Positions 13,588 through 25,403 of a stretch of DNA of 64,000 bases are shown in pieces. The first letter of the stretch is position 1. Each line of letters opens with the position of its first letter. The notes beneath the pieces were generated by a model, which saw nothing but the letters and a program-made list of their open reading frames with translations, did not search any database and was not told the origin of the DNA. The stretch covers positions 39,520,737 through 39,584,736 of the forward strand of contig CM043869.1 of NCBI GenBank assembly GCA_023846275.1, written 5' to 3'. The stretch is from Vanilla planifolia (taxonomy: Eukaryota > Streptophyta > Magnoliopsida > Asparagales > Orchidaceae). A program made the position numbers and the translations under genes.

Positions 13588-13843
13588 GTATTACTTTCTC
13601 TTAATGGATGGACAGATTTGGAGTCTAGGCTGTTCATCAAAGCCGAGTAAGAGTTGTCATTCCATCGTGACTTTTTATCTTTTATTCTCCCAATTGTTTT
13701 GAGTTTGTTGAATTTGTGTGTATTTTTTTTCATCTTGCAGGTATATCTCATAGAATCGTAAGAGAATGGGTTGGGATATCTTTCTCAACAGTTTTGTCAT
13801 TAAATTCCCCTTATCTTATGAAGATGCATGTTCTTCTACTATG
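13588..13843 (+). pseudogene. VPS13: VPS13-like pseudogene, two further exons
   Basis: Exon 13588-13646 encodes VLLSLNGWTDLESRLFIKA and ends GA before donor GTAAGA. The next exon, 13741-13843, supplies the G and continues EYIS-stop-NRKRMGWDIFLNSFVIKF, then PLSYEDACSSTM before donor GTATAT. The two exons join in phase across a GT-AG intron. Together they reproduce the family block in which a VLLSLNG helix is followed by KAEY, a basic patch and a WD-type beta strand. An in-frame TAG at 13751-13753 interrupts it. The opposite-strand frame over 13557-13751 is a shadow. Confidence 0.8.
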
Positions 13844-16800
13844 GTATATGTCCTTTTCATTTTATGGTTTTCTTTTACCAATGTATATTGTTTAGTATCT
13901 CCTCTTTCCACACTTGCCCTTAACAAAACATTGCATCTATAGCTTCGCTTAAGAAACATGCAACTAAAATAAAAAAAGTAAATGTCCTAAAATAGATTTT
14001 TTAAATTATTTAAATTCTTGAAAACAAATAGCTTATTTCATTTGTTCAAAAAAGAGCCAATAAATAAGATGTATAACAGGAAATAAATAAAAAAATATTT
14101 TGAATTTATGAGAAAACATTTTAAAAATATTAATGAAAATATTCTCATAGCTATTCTTCTTAATATCATTGATATTATTCCAAATATTTCTTGTATTGTT
14201 TTTCTTCAAGTTGGAATATATATATCTTAATGATTTAGTTTCTATTCGAGATTATTGAATTAAAGTAATTCAAGAGGCTTTGTAGGTATCTACTATTTGT
14301 TTTTTATTGGAGACATGAAAAGTAATGATTTTCTTGAATAGCATGATATTTTTGGTGAAATGTTATTCTATTTCAATGTACTTTGGTTCTTTCATGGAAG
14401 ATAAGATTACTTACAATATATATGTTTGCTTGATTTTGAAATTTAAGGAATTATTGTTTGAGAAATTGTAAAATAAACATTTTTTATAGGATTTTTTTAT
14501 CTACATTATTTATAGGCAAGATTAGTCTTTTCTTTGTATTCAATCTCTTCACTTGATTAAGCAACAATCATTTGTTTCTTTACTTATCCAAGATACAAGA
14601 TTTCCTCACACAGATGTGGTATTTCATGGTAAACTTGTAAATTTCTATAGACTCGACATAGTCAGTAGCAAAGCAAGTTTTAGTTTTTAAGTGGTTGTAT
14701 CTTGGATACACTAGTATTTTTCCTAGAGATCTTTTAATATGCCTCAAAATCCTTAAAACAATGTTTTAATGTCTCTTCTTGGGATTTTACACTTGTTAAT
14801 AACAATGGAAATATAAGGCTCAATAATAGTTAACTAAATGACTTACCAACTATAAAACTATAATGAACATCTTCTAATTGTTCTTCATTCCCAGATGTGC
14901 AAAGTGTTTGCTCGGGTGAGTTTGTTTACTTGCATCCAAAAATTTCAGTTTTCTCAAAAACATATACAACTTATTTTCTTCGGAAGAGAAGAATAACTTC
15001 TTTGCTATATGCAAACTAAATGCCAGAAAATGTTTTAGATGACTTAAATTTTTATTACAAGTATCTCCTGAAGCTAGTATTTAATTATTTTGATATCAAA
15101 TATATCATTTCTAATTAGAAAGATGTTGTGTACATAAACGAGAATGATTTTTGTTTCAAAGAAAGAGTAGCTAATACAAATAGAGTGATCTGTAGTGTTA
15201 TTTTGTCAATTAACTTCTGACTGTATCTTATTTATTAATATTGGAACAATGGCTTTGTTTTAACCTATTTATAGCTTTCTAAAATGTACAAACTTTGATC
15301 TCCCCTTGAGAAATGTAACCTAAAGGCTAGTCGATAAAAGCTATTTTAGATAAATCACCATCGAGAAAGGCATTGCTCACATTTATTTGGAGAAAGTGCT
15401 GTCCTTGGTTAATAGCAATATATAAAATAACACAGATTGAATTTAGTTGAGTGATTTGGGAAAATGTTTCATAGTAGTCATTGCTGTGAACTCGATATAC
15501 CTTTTGGCCATCAAAAAAGCTGTGTGGTGATTAATAGTTCATGAAATTTAATCTTGAATACCTATTAGCAAGGAACTTATGTAACATTAGTAGGTAGTAC
15601 AACAAAATCCCATGTGTGATGATCCATGAGAGCTTGTATTTCAATATCCATTGCAGCTTTTCTTTTAATATCTTGCAGAGCTTTGCAATATTTCATTAGA
15701 ACAGAAATAATGGAGAGTGACAAGGCAAAGGTATGAAATGAAGAGAATAATTAATCAAGTGAAATAAGAGGTTGCTTGGGATGGTGAGTAATTTGACTTA
15801 TACTTTTGGAAAGGGCAATCGGTAGGTGAAGATCTGATGTGTTTCATTAATTCTTGGTCATAGATGACGTTATAGTTGAATGTATGTTAGAGTGAGATAG
15901 ATAGGATATTTTGATTATAAATCTATGATGGAGTTGTGGTAGGAACTAGAGCAAGCTATGAAAGCTGTTTGGTAGGAATTCTAGTTGATGAGTTCATTGA
16001 GTGATAATGAGTTCTTTCATGGAATTTGACATTTGTGGAGAGATAGATTTGTTTATCATGAATAACCTAGAAAATGCGCATAGTAATGAGGGGAATGCTT
16101 ATGATGTTTAGGATGAAAATATTGAAAAAAAACATATACATTAAAGAACATGAGGGGTGAGATAGAAAATGGATCGATTATGTGAGGAGAGAAAAGAGTG
16201 AAGCTTCATTGAGGTTCATAGATGAAACCTAATTATGTGCTAGGCTGTGAGAATAGAATCTTCCCAAAACTATTGTGTATTGTTCAAATGAAACATTAAA
16301 GGAAACATAAAAAAGACATTGGTGTTTATGTTTAGTCATGCTATTCTTTTATGAGCTGTAAGAACATGAAGATTGATGAATAGATTTGTATATTTTAGAT
16401 ATGCTGTTTGAAATTGTTTCACAGAATGCCAGGTCACCTGATGTTTTTGTTTTCACAAAATCCAATAAGCAAATTTTTTAATCTTCTATGTGAATTGAAT
16501 GATTGTTTCTGCAACTTTTTTTTCTGTTGGAAATCTGTTGATCATGTTTTAAAGTAGCAAAGGTTTAATTGTAGCTTGGATAAAGCTTCTATTTGATTAA
16601 TTCTTATGATTGTAGCTTTCTAACAGTGATGCCTAAGCATACATGTGTCAAATGGACTCGAAATTTTAATGCAATGTACATTACATGATTAACTCTTTAG
16701 TAGACAAAGATATATGGATAAAGGATTTGATAGGAAAGCCCTTGTATGTTAACTGGTGCCCATTTAAGATCAGTTTAATCACTATCCAAATTTAAATGGT

Positions 16801-17554
16801 TGAGGTATCATACTTCCCAAGAATGCTAATCCATAAATGTAGCTATTTGAACTTCTCTTGAATGCAACTTTGTATCCTTATCCTTTTTAGTAATGCTCAC
16901 TCTATTTATATGCTTATGTAATGCTAGCCAAGAGAGTGCATTATTGCAATCCTCATTATAGTCCAATGAAACTTTTATTGCATTCCTCTACTTTACTATC
17001 ATACTTAGATAATGCTATTATCATAACAATCTATTTCACCATCTTTTCATAGGATGGATATATCTTTATTAGCTCTCTAACAACAGTTTTGTCACGAGTT
17101 CAATCCCTATGATAAGAGAATTTTTATAATGACTAATTTTGTTCTAGTTATAATCAACGTTAGATCTGTTAATTAGTTTTTTTGGGTATTGTTTTACATA
17201 CGATTTGATTAAATTCAATGGATTCTGTGTACATAATGTGTTGATGCATCAAGGTATGTATTTCTTTCCTTGATTTAAGAACGTTTACATTAGTATTGAA
17301 AAGTTTCTCCACAAGGGCAAATGGCATGCATGCCACCTTTGGTTTTCTTGGAAATCATGGCCCTGTAGGCATTTGTTGCTTCATTAAGATGATCTTTAAT
17401 GATTCATAGAAATACACGAAGTTTTCAATAGAGCAACTTTGACAGAATAAGAAGTGTAGAAAATAGAATTAGTCCAAGCTATATATGCTTACTTTTTACA
17501 ATTCTTTGACATGTGCATGCTTGGAAAATACTGAAGCCCAAATGTTTGATTCAG
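13844..17554. other. Intron of VPS13-like pseudogene holding a retrotransposon
   Basis: Between the CSSTM-coding exon and the next VPS13-like exon. The central part (about 14500-16300) is a minus-strand Ty1-copia remnant, listed separately. The flanks 13844-14499 and 16301-17554 are AT-rich with no recognised content. Confidence 0.5.
14500..16300 (-). mobile_element. Decayed Ty1-copia pol, integrase tail to RNase H
   Basis: On the minus strand, from high to low coordinates: an integrase C-terminal-like segment near 16080-16000 (KQIYLSTNVKFHE); the RT entry block near 15660-15540 (MDIEIQALMDHHTWDFV, then VFKIKF); the RT core near 15500-15300 (NDYYETFSQITQLNSI and HFLQINVSNAFLDGDL); and a degenerate catalytic-loop region near 15150 (IILVYVHNIFLI where YVDD is expected). 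An RNase H end near 14590-14510 resembles KQxVVARSSAEAEY (here SSEEIEYK). Stops and frameshifts are frequent and the YVDD motif is altered, so it is inactive. LTRs were not identified. The insertion lies in an intron of the VPS13-like pseudogene, antisense to it. Confidence 0.75.
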
Positions 17555-17963
17555 CTTTTCAATTTGGAAGGCCTTTCCTTCAAATCGATGCCTAACATTG
17601 AGAAGTTACCTGACCTGTTAGAACGCCGTCCGTTTGAAAATTACGATCTCAAACGGTGCCTTGGATATATCATGGATAATGGCGTATCAGGTTTCCAACT
17701 TCAGTATTTTTATGATCAATTTAAGCTTAGCTTGACAGGTTTCCAGGTGTGTCATTGGTGATGTTCTTTCAATATTGATTAATCTTACTCATTGATTCTT
17801 ATTTCTTTGATCATTCAAATTTTATGTATTGTTTGCCCTGTTGTAGGTGAAATTATTGATGCTCAATCCTAAGATGACTATCTCGATGGTTGAAAAATGT
17901 AATCCTATTTTTACCATTATTCGGTGCATTTTCATTGAGGAATCCTTCCTGAGACCATTTGAG
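17555..17963 (+). pseudogene. VPS13: VPS13-like pseudogene, two exons without stops
   Basis: Exon 17555-17746 (64 codons, LFNLEGLSFKS... to LTGFQ) follows a CAG acceptor and ends at donor GTGTGT. Exon 17847-17963 (39 codons, VKLLMLNPKMTISMVEK... EESFLRPFE) starts after TAG and ends at GTAAGT. Both are phase 0 and neither contains a stop. The pattern LYDxF-x-L-x-x-FQ-V-K-L followed by a VEK helix and an ES-L-x-x-FE end is the family's repeating beta-sheet plus helix block, upstream of the middle of the protein. These exons are intact in themselves; the pseudogene call rests on the disabled exons either side. Confidence 0.8.
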
Positions 17964-18645
17964 GTAAGTAATTGGTTGATTATCAAGAAAAAAATCTTAA
18001 TTAAGAAAATAATGCTGAAATTGATTCAATCATAAATATGGTCTTATTGTTGAATGCTATATTTGTCCAGGCAGTTATCATTATTTATCATCTAGTTTAT
18101 GTTCAATTGCTGAATTTCAAAATGTAATAGTTTGAACTGTTACATTAATATTCAATGCTATTAACTTTCAATTAGAGTTATTAGAATTTAATATCCAATT
18201 TTTACATTTTGTCTATTTATGTTGGTGATATTGTTCATTGAACATGCTATTTAATTTGTCGTTGAAAATGAGGCTTGCAAGAAAGTCATTATTGTGATTT
18301 CGTCTTAGCGGTTGTTATGTCTTATGGTATATAAGCCTTCTAATAGCTTTACTTTTTCAAAAAGTACTAAATTTTAATTATAACTAATTATCAAAGACAA
18401 AATTTATGTGTTCAATCATTCTTATACATTATTTATAGCTCTAGTATCATGCAATATACACTTCTAAAGTGCTTAAACATTTATATGGTTAATGCAAAGA
18501 TATTTTTCAAACATAGTTGCAAAACAATAATAAACTTAAAAGGCCAACTCAATAAAATTGCACATAGTGTGCACATGCAAGGAGAGCAAGAAAATATTTC
18601 ATTTTGAAAGAAATCTAATGAGGTGAATGGGGCAAACCAAGAGAA

Positions 18646-18671
18646 GGGGGGTGGGGGGAGGGGATAGAGGG
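18646..18671 (+). other. G-quadruplex-type G-run tract
   Basis: Four G-runs of 6, 6, 4 and 3 bases separated by loops of 1, 1 and 5 bases, inside a longer purine-rich strand (about 18641-18680). This fits the canonical G-quadruplex pattern on the plus strand. It lies in an intron of a pseudogene, so any function is unknown. It could equally be a slippage-prone purine microsatellite. Confidence 0.6.
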
Positions 18672-18872
18672 AGAGAAAAATGGGCTGTGGGTTGTGTTGT
18701 ACTTTTTTGAATGAAATTTGATGGTATTTTTTGACATATTGCTATTAAAATTTGATTATAAAAAAGGAGACAAAACTACAAAGAGGCCACCCAAAAGATC
18801 AAAAAACAAGGTACATGTTCTAAGACAAGCATTTTCACAAAAAATCTCTCCGAACATTTGTCGCTATACTAG

Positions 18873-18951
18873 CTCTACATTTTGTAAGTTCAATGTTTTA
18901 TTTGGAATTTAAAAAAAAAAAAAACATTTCGTCAACATACAAAATGTAGAG
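18873..18951. repeat. Inverted repeat, 14-bp perfect arms
   Basis: CTCTACATTTTGTA at 18873-18886 is the exact reverse complement of TACAAAATGTAGAG at 18938-18951, with a 51-base loop containing a run of 14 A. It could be the end of a small degraded element or chance in AT-rich DNA. Confidence 0.5.
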
Positions 18952-21169
18952 TTGCAAGACTAATCCAGGCAAAGTATCCCAATAAATGATAAATAATGTT
19001 AAGTTGTGCCTCCATGAATCTAAACATACAAGTTGTGTGCTCACAAAAGATGTTTTTAAAATGTCTCTCTACCTCTCCTTATATATGACAGACTATCAAG
19101 TTCAAAGTAATATGTTCTTCTTAGGGCCATGATTATTTGTTAAATTTGCAAATGTATGTTGAAGATTAAGTTATTGATTTCTAAATTTTATTTTTATTTG
19201 ATGTGAACTTTTATGTAATAGAATAGTTAGTCCTTTGATGTTGTATCTTTTGCTAAAGGTTTCAAATGAGTTTTTAAGGGTCTCTATATCACTTTCATTA
19301 CTTGATTTTAAAAGGTTTGAAAATTCTTTTATTTTTTTGATATTGAGAAAAAGAGAGAAATTTAAACGATTTCAGAATGTATAAAAGAGAAAGATAAAGG
19401 GATTTTAGTGGTACTTAAATTTGAGAGAAGGCTAGGTCAAAAAGGGGGTAACACAACTATGGACTTAAACAATCTTAAGGATAATCTTTAGATAACACAT
19501 CCTGTTAAAAACAAAAATTAGAATTCTTACATTTTTTAAATAATTAATTAGGAATTAGAGTTCCATAAATTATAGAATGCTTGTATAGAAAATTCAGTGA
19601 AACTCAAAATCAAATGACCATGTTTTTTATTAAGCAACAAAAAAAATTGGGATACATTACGAGAGATGTATTCTAACATTGACAAAATTTTGTAAGGTTT
19701 TGCAGTTCATTTATTCATTCGAAATAATTTACTAGTTATTGCATGTGTCACAAATTGTTAACATCCTCTCTTAGTTAGGATGAGGTAGATTTATTTTATA
19801 TTATAATATGGAAATGTTTTGATAATGAGTTATGCATAGCAAAATGTTGGAAAAAGATCAGATCTTTGATTTATTTACATGGTTTAAATAAAGATTTTGA
19901 TGAAGTTCGTGGGCATATGCTTGGAAAAAAATGTTTACAAATGTTGAAAGAAGTCTGGAAGAGTAAGATGCAAAGAGAGTGGAAGAAAGGTGGTCTTCTC
20001 ACCCTGTCAAAGTACAATTACAAATGTTATTTTTAATATATTAGATTTGGTATGAAATCATAATGGAGAGAACAATCCAATAACATAGTATAAATAGAAT
20101 AAAAAGATTTGATGTGAGCTCTATGAAAACCTTATCACACAAAAAAAATATTAGGAGATCAATAGTAATCTAGTATATTGGAACTCATGAAGTCAAAGAA
20201 AGAATAACAAGGGTACATGATAGAATATAGAACAATCTCAAAACCATTTACAAAAAAACAAATAGATTTGTTTCAAATATCATCAAAACTTATTGCTCTT
20301 ACAACCTAAAGAGGTAAATCAAAGTTAATCTTGTCCTTTCTATCTTATAAAGGTTCTTGTAAAAAATAGATTTTGAATATGAGTGCATTTGATCACATGA
20401 TAAATTCTACATTGGCTTATCAATTATAAATCTTCTAAGGAGAATATTAGGATAACTATAGTGGATGGGTCAATATGCAAGTTTGTAGAACCTCGAGATT
20501 GAACTCTTCTTGTTGAAAATTAAATTTAGTACTTTATATTCTAAATATGATTTGCAATTTGCTATGTAGAAATAAAATAATTAACTATTAAAATTGTTTG
20601 GTAACCTTTATCCTTGTAACTATGAAGTTTAGGATTTGATTTCGAGGATGACGATTAGTAATGCTGAGGTGAAAGTGGTATTTACTTTTTATCCAATGGT
20701 GAATCTCCCTTAAAGTCTAATATACCTTTTATTTTTTTTTATTTTTTGTGCAAATGTTAACCTTTGACACAATCAAGGTAACCAAATTTGTCTTATTTGA
20801 AATATTTGTATTCTCACTTCTTTTATCATTAAAGATCCCTCTTCACTTCATGATAATCATTGTATTTTGGGAAAGTATGAGTGCATTATCCTTCTCAATT
20901 ACAAACTATCACATCTATTTCATCTTATTCATAATGTTATATGGGATGCATCTATAGAGTTACAAATCTAACTGGGTATGTTTTTTTATTATGTTTATTG
21001 ATAATTATACTCTTTTTTATTTCTTATATTTATTAAGAAAAAAATTAGAATGGAATATTATTTTTAAGAAATTTCATAAAGTTATCAAAAATGTTCTTCA
21101 ATCCTTTATTCATATTCTCCATACAAACCATAAAAGAGAACATTTCTAAGAAAACTCTTGTTCCTTTAA

Positions 21170-21186
21170 CCCCCCCCCCCCCCCCC
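21170..21186 (+). repeat. Poly-C run of 17
   Basis: An uninterrupted run of 17 C at 21170-21186 followed by TCCCCTCCC and then an A-run. It is striking in DNA this AT-rich and lies inside the degenerate copia integrase region. A homopolymer of this length is prone to sequencing-length error. Confidence 0.9.
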
Positions 21187-21626
21187 TCCCCTCCCACAAA
21201 AAAAAAAACAAAATAGAGTTAAAGAAAGAATTTCGTCATTGACTTGAGGTTGCAAAGTAGATTATTTTGCTAGTCGTGTACTACATTCTTTTTGGGGGCA
21301 AGTCATTTTTACTTTAGCTTACCTTATTAATTGTCCTCCATCAAACGTTTTGCAATGTTTTATCTCTCTTAACGAATTACTATGTACTTGCAGTAACGAA
21401 TATTGGGATTGTCTTATTTTTGTATTTATATTGGAGTTGTATCAACCTGAACCTACAAATACTAAAACCTTAAGTTAAGAGGGACAATTTAACACAACAA
21501 ATCTATAATCAATGTTGGTTTATTCTAGGAGACCAAAGGTTTCGATGCAACACTAAGAATTTGAACTATTGGTAGATCCTTCTTGTAGGGACTCACAAGA
21601 AAAGAGGTATATTTAGAAGATAATGT

Positions 21627-22028
21627 ATGACTTTGATATCTCTATTGCAATAAGAAATGGAGTAAGGACTTGTAATAAGTATCTAATTTCAAACCACGTC
21701 ACATGCTCTAAATTGTTACATAATTTTAGGGCATTTATTAACTACTTTGCTAAAGTAGACAAAATTCAAATGCTAAGAGATATTCATGAAATTCTTCAAG
21801 GTATAGAATAGAAAGAGGCTATGTTGGATGACTTTAATGTCTCTATTGTAATAAGAAATGGAGTAAAGACTTGTAATAAGTATCTAATTTCAAACTGCAC
21901 CACATGCTCTAAATTGTTACATAATTTTAGGACATTTATTACTACTCTGCTAAAGTAGACAAGATTCAAGTGCTAAGAGATATTCATGAAATTCTTCAAG
22001 ATATAGAATAGAAAGAGTCTATGTTAGA
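21627..22028 (+). repeat. Tandem duplication inside copia pol, period 201 bp
   Basis: ATGACTTT starts at 21627 and 21828. Both halves contain AATAAGAAATGGAGTAA, ACTTGTAATAAGTATCTAA, ACATGCTCTAAATTGTTAC and GATATTCATGAAATTCTTC in the same order. Translated, each copy is the linker upstream of RT (IRNGVRTCNKYLISN type, ending in a KEAMLDD-like motif). The copies differ at about a dozen positions, so the duplication followed or accompanied decay of the element. Confidence 0.9.
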
Positions 22029-24083
22029 TGAAATAAAGGCACTCGATGATAATGTGATATGGGAGTTAGTAGATTTACCCATTAGAAAGAAAATAATTGG
22101 CAACAAATAGGTATTCACAATCAAATATAGATCTGATAATATAATTTATTTATACACAGAGAGATTGGTGGGACAACATTTGACTTAGATATATGGAAGT
22201 GATTATGTGGGGATATTTTATTTAGTTGAAAAATTAAACTCTATAAGAATTCTATTATTTGTTATTGCAAACTTAAATGAGGGATTACACCAACTAGACG
22301 TTAAAGATTGTTTGAATAACATTTAGAAGAAGAGGTATATATGAGAGTTCTATCAGGATTTAAGATTAAAGGAGATTTAATAAAGGTATATAAATTAAAA
22401 AGTTCCTTTTATAGCCTAAAATAATCTCCAAGGGTATGGTTTACTTAGTTCAATATAATGATGAAATATTTAGAGTACAAGCAAGAGCAAGTCAATCATA
22501 CTCTATTTGTAAAAAGGGGTGAGTTTGCAAAACAAACAATCCTTATTGTTTATGTGAATAGTATAGTCAATGTAAGAGACGATGAACCAAAGATTGAAAA
22601 TCTCAAGAGGATACTCAATTGAATTCAAAGTGAATGATCAAGGAGGCTTAAAATATTTCCTAAAGATAGAAATTACAAGGAGCTAGAAAGGAATCTTCAT
22701 CTTAGGATGAAAAAACGTCTTTGATTTGTGTAAGAAAATTGGTAAGCTTATGTTTTGACCATAAGAACACATTTAGAACAAAATTAGAAGCAAAATTATT
22801 TCGAGAATGATCTACTAATAAATTGGGATACCATCATTTAGTAAGCAAACTAATATAGTTCTATCTTGCTAGACTAGACATTTCTTTTAGTGTGTTAGTT
22901 CTTGGAGACTCCAACAAAAAGGCTCTTAGATGCATTGAATCAAATATTCAAATATCTAAAGGGATGCCTTGGGGAATGGCTGTTATTCAAAACAACTAAG
23001 ATATTGGATAGTTGGACATGGATTGTTCTAGAGTTGTTGATTATTGCAAGTCTACAATTTGATATTGTATGAAGGTATGGGAAAATTTGTTTGTTTAAGT
23101 TAGTAAAAAATAATATGTAGTGGCATGCAGTAGTATAAAAGTTGAATGTATAGCTATTGCATAAGGAACTTGCAAGTTTATTTGATTTTATTAGTTGATA
23201 AAAATATTTGAATATGCCTTTAATTGGTCCCATAAATTTGCTTACTAATAGATAATTAGTAATTGTTGTAGTTCATGATTTTATTTATCATGATAGAATG
23301 AAGTATCTGAGAATTGATCAAAAAATTTTTATTACTAAAATAAGACATGAGATTATTATCTTATCTTATATTTTTATCAAGTCTTAAAAAATAGATATTT
23401 TGGGAAAAGATTTATTTAAATAAGGATTTGATTTGTGTCAATAAGCTAAAAATGATAAACATTTGTTCACTAATTTGATTAGTAGTGTTTGAAATAAATT
23501 TTATAACCCAACATTTTTGAAATAATATATTAAGAATTAAAATCCCATAAAATATATAATAATTAAATGAAAGGTAGAATATTTGTCTTATATTTATTGT
23601 TTAATTAAAAGGATTTAGTTTTTATGTATAGTAGATTAGTTATAATTAAATGTATCATTAGGTTTTATATAAATCATGTAAATCTAACATTGTTGATAGA
23701 GAGAAAATATTATTTCTCCCTATTGTTCTCATCTAACATTGTTCACATCCTCTGTCTAGTTATGTCCAATAAAGAAATGATCATGTGATTGAGGTAGGAG
23801 AACATTGATAGACCATGAGAGCTTAAAGACCAAGTCTAACTATTTGATTAGAAGCTTTGACCATGCATTTAAAAGCCATAAAAAGTAGAAATTATACCTC
23901 AACATGCATTTTTTTAATGTTTGATGACTTATTGAGCACTATTTTCTTTACCTTGAGATATGTGAATATTTTGAATGGTATTATTAATGTCTTGGTGATT
24001 GATGTTGAGGCTGAAAATGGATTCAAAAGGATGTGATAAAAATTTATTTTTATTAAATGCTTAAGAAATTACATAACAAAAGG

Positions 24084-24114
24084 ATGAGAGAGAGAGAGAG
24101 AGAAAGAGAGAGAT
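24084..24114 (+). repeat. GA microsatellite
   Basis: Near-perfect GA dinucleotide repeat interrupted by one AA step, followed about 30 bases later by AAG-type purine repeats up to about 24180. Confidence 0.85.
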
Positions 24115-24676
24115 AGATCAAAATCCTCATAGGTGAATGATAACTAAAGAAGAAGAAAGAAGAAGAAAAAGAGAAGAATAAGCTCTTTACAAAGAAAATG
24201 GGCTAGAGTTGACTTGATTTTACTAATGTGGGAGTGATCTCATTGAGTTGGATTACATTCCTTGAATTGAACCCTTAGGGGTCTATTATAATTGAAAACT
24301 AAATGATGTAATTTGAATTCACTTTTAGACATGGAGAATTGTATTTATCATTCACTTATTTAATTATAACGATTTGGTTGCCCAAGGCGCATGTCTTGTC
24401 AATGTGGCCAAGTTAGTTATAACTGTCAGATAGATCTTTAATTGTTAGCAACCTGATATAATCAATTTTAACCTTTCAGTTAGAGCTCTGCTATTGATGA
24501 CGTGATAGAATTAATTATAATCATCAAACCTATCATAGTTGGAGTGATGATTTTGAATCATTTTTGTCTAGAGAGTCTAGTCTTAATAAATTGGCTTCAA
24601 GGAAACGGCCTTAGGAATCTAACTTTAAGGGATTGGCTTTGAGGGCATTGCATTGAGGATCTAGCCTCAAGGGGTC

Positions 24677-24790
24677 ATAAGTGCAAATCGTTGATTGTTC
24701 ACGTGGTGGTTGTGCTCTAAGTTAATGGTTGAGATTGATAAGTGCAAATCGTTGATTGTTCGTTGTGCTCTAAGTTAATGGTTGCGATTA
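24677..24790. repeat. Imperfect tandem duplication, period 61 bp
   Basis: ATAAGTGCAAATCGTTGATT begins at 24677 and at 24738, and TGTGCTCTAAGTTAATGGTTG recurs at the end of both halves in shortened form. The second copy lacks about 8-10 bases present in the first (CACGTGGTGG region). Function unknown. Confidence 0.8.
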
Positions 24791-25403
24791 ATAGATGAAT
24801 CTTTCCTACTTCAACTTAGCAAGTCACCATTTGTTCAACAAGAATAGGCTAACATAAATCTCATGAAGACCAAACATCACATTACCCATAATCTTAAAAA
24901 TGCTTCAGTCATCAACCCAATGGTTATAGAGAAAGGAAATGGAATCTCATTTATTAACATTGTGTTTACATTGATATGAAAAACATTCTTAACAACCAAG
25001 ATGGCACACTAGACTACCAAGCCAGATTCACCCAAAGAACTTCAGAAATTCCCCCTCATGAGATGCTTCCTACACATCGAATTAGTCGATAAATCGTTAT
25101 AGGTGAAAACAGGCCAAGCAAATCTAATAGCGGAGCACTGCATCCCTCAAGTTGTTTATTAGTGTATATATCTTCTAAAGAATAATGGCCCATTTATATC
25201 ACTTGTTCCATGAAATGTAAAATTTGATTATTTATATTGTGGAACAACTTTGGGAATGGAGAATGCTTGATCCCAAAAATAAAAATACCAACAATGGCAG
25301 CACAAGAGAGATAGATTTATCCATCCACCAACTTTGTCATGAATGCTATGAAAGAGATTGGCACAATCTTTAGTGAGAATTTCTCAAGTTGAAAGTGGAG
25401 ACC

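Larger units (their letters stand above)
17964..19839. other. Intron sequence, no gene recognised
   Basis: Start of an approximately 11-kb interval between VPS13-like exons at 17963 and 29066. No exon was recognised in this part. It contains a G-run tract and a short inverted repeat (both listed). The frame at 18718-18912 overlaps the inverted repeat and has no family support. Confidence 0.4.
19840..23470 (+). mobile_element. Degenerate Ty1-copia element, gag to RNase H
   Basis: Domain order of a plant Ty1-copia polyprotein can be followed on the plus strand across many stops and frameshifts. Gag near 19880-19990: HGLNKDFDEVRGHMLGKK, the typical gag helix pair. A protease-region trace near 20393: DHMINSTLAY, then IRITIVDGSICKF. 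Integrase core near 20800-21150, hydrophobic blocks leading to an FIDNYTLFYF-like segment and a KFHKVIKN helix. Pre-RT linker from 21627, duplicated. RT near 22030-22700: WELVDLP, NSIRILLFVIANLNEG, LHQLDVKD and GGLKYFLKIEI. RNase H/C-terminal traces near 22900-23460. The main active-site motifs are eroded. No matching LTR pair was recognised either side, so the ends given are the limits of protein similarity only. Confidence 0.75.
23471..25403. other. Intron sequence between retroelements
   Basis: No gene or confident transposon domain was seen. It may include the 3' LTR of the preceding copia element (about 23500-23760), but no second copy was found to prove it. It holds a GA microsatellite, an AAG-rich stretch (about 24145-24180) and a 61-bp tandem duplication, listed separately where distinct. 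Confidence 0.4.

Noticed and set aside
20748..20957. 69-codon hydrophobic frame resembling a small membrane protein
   Set aside because: Its position and residues fit the eroded integrase region of the plus-strand copia remnant; the hydrophobicity is a product of T-rich codons.
22940..23233. Minus-strand 97-codon frame
   Set aside because: Shadow of the copia RNase H region on the plus strand.
23500..23760. 3' LTR of the plus-strand copia element
   Set aside because: Some LTR-like sequence, but no second copy was found upstream of 19840 by eye, so no LTR is annotated.
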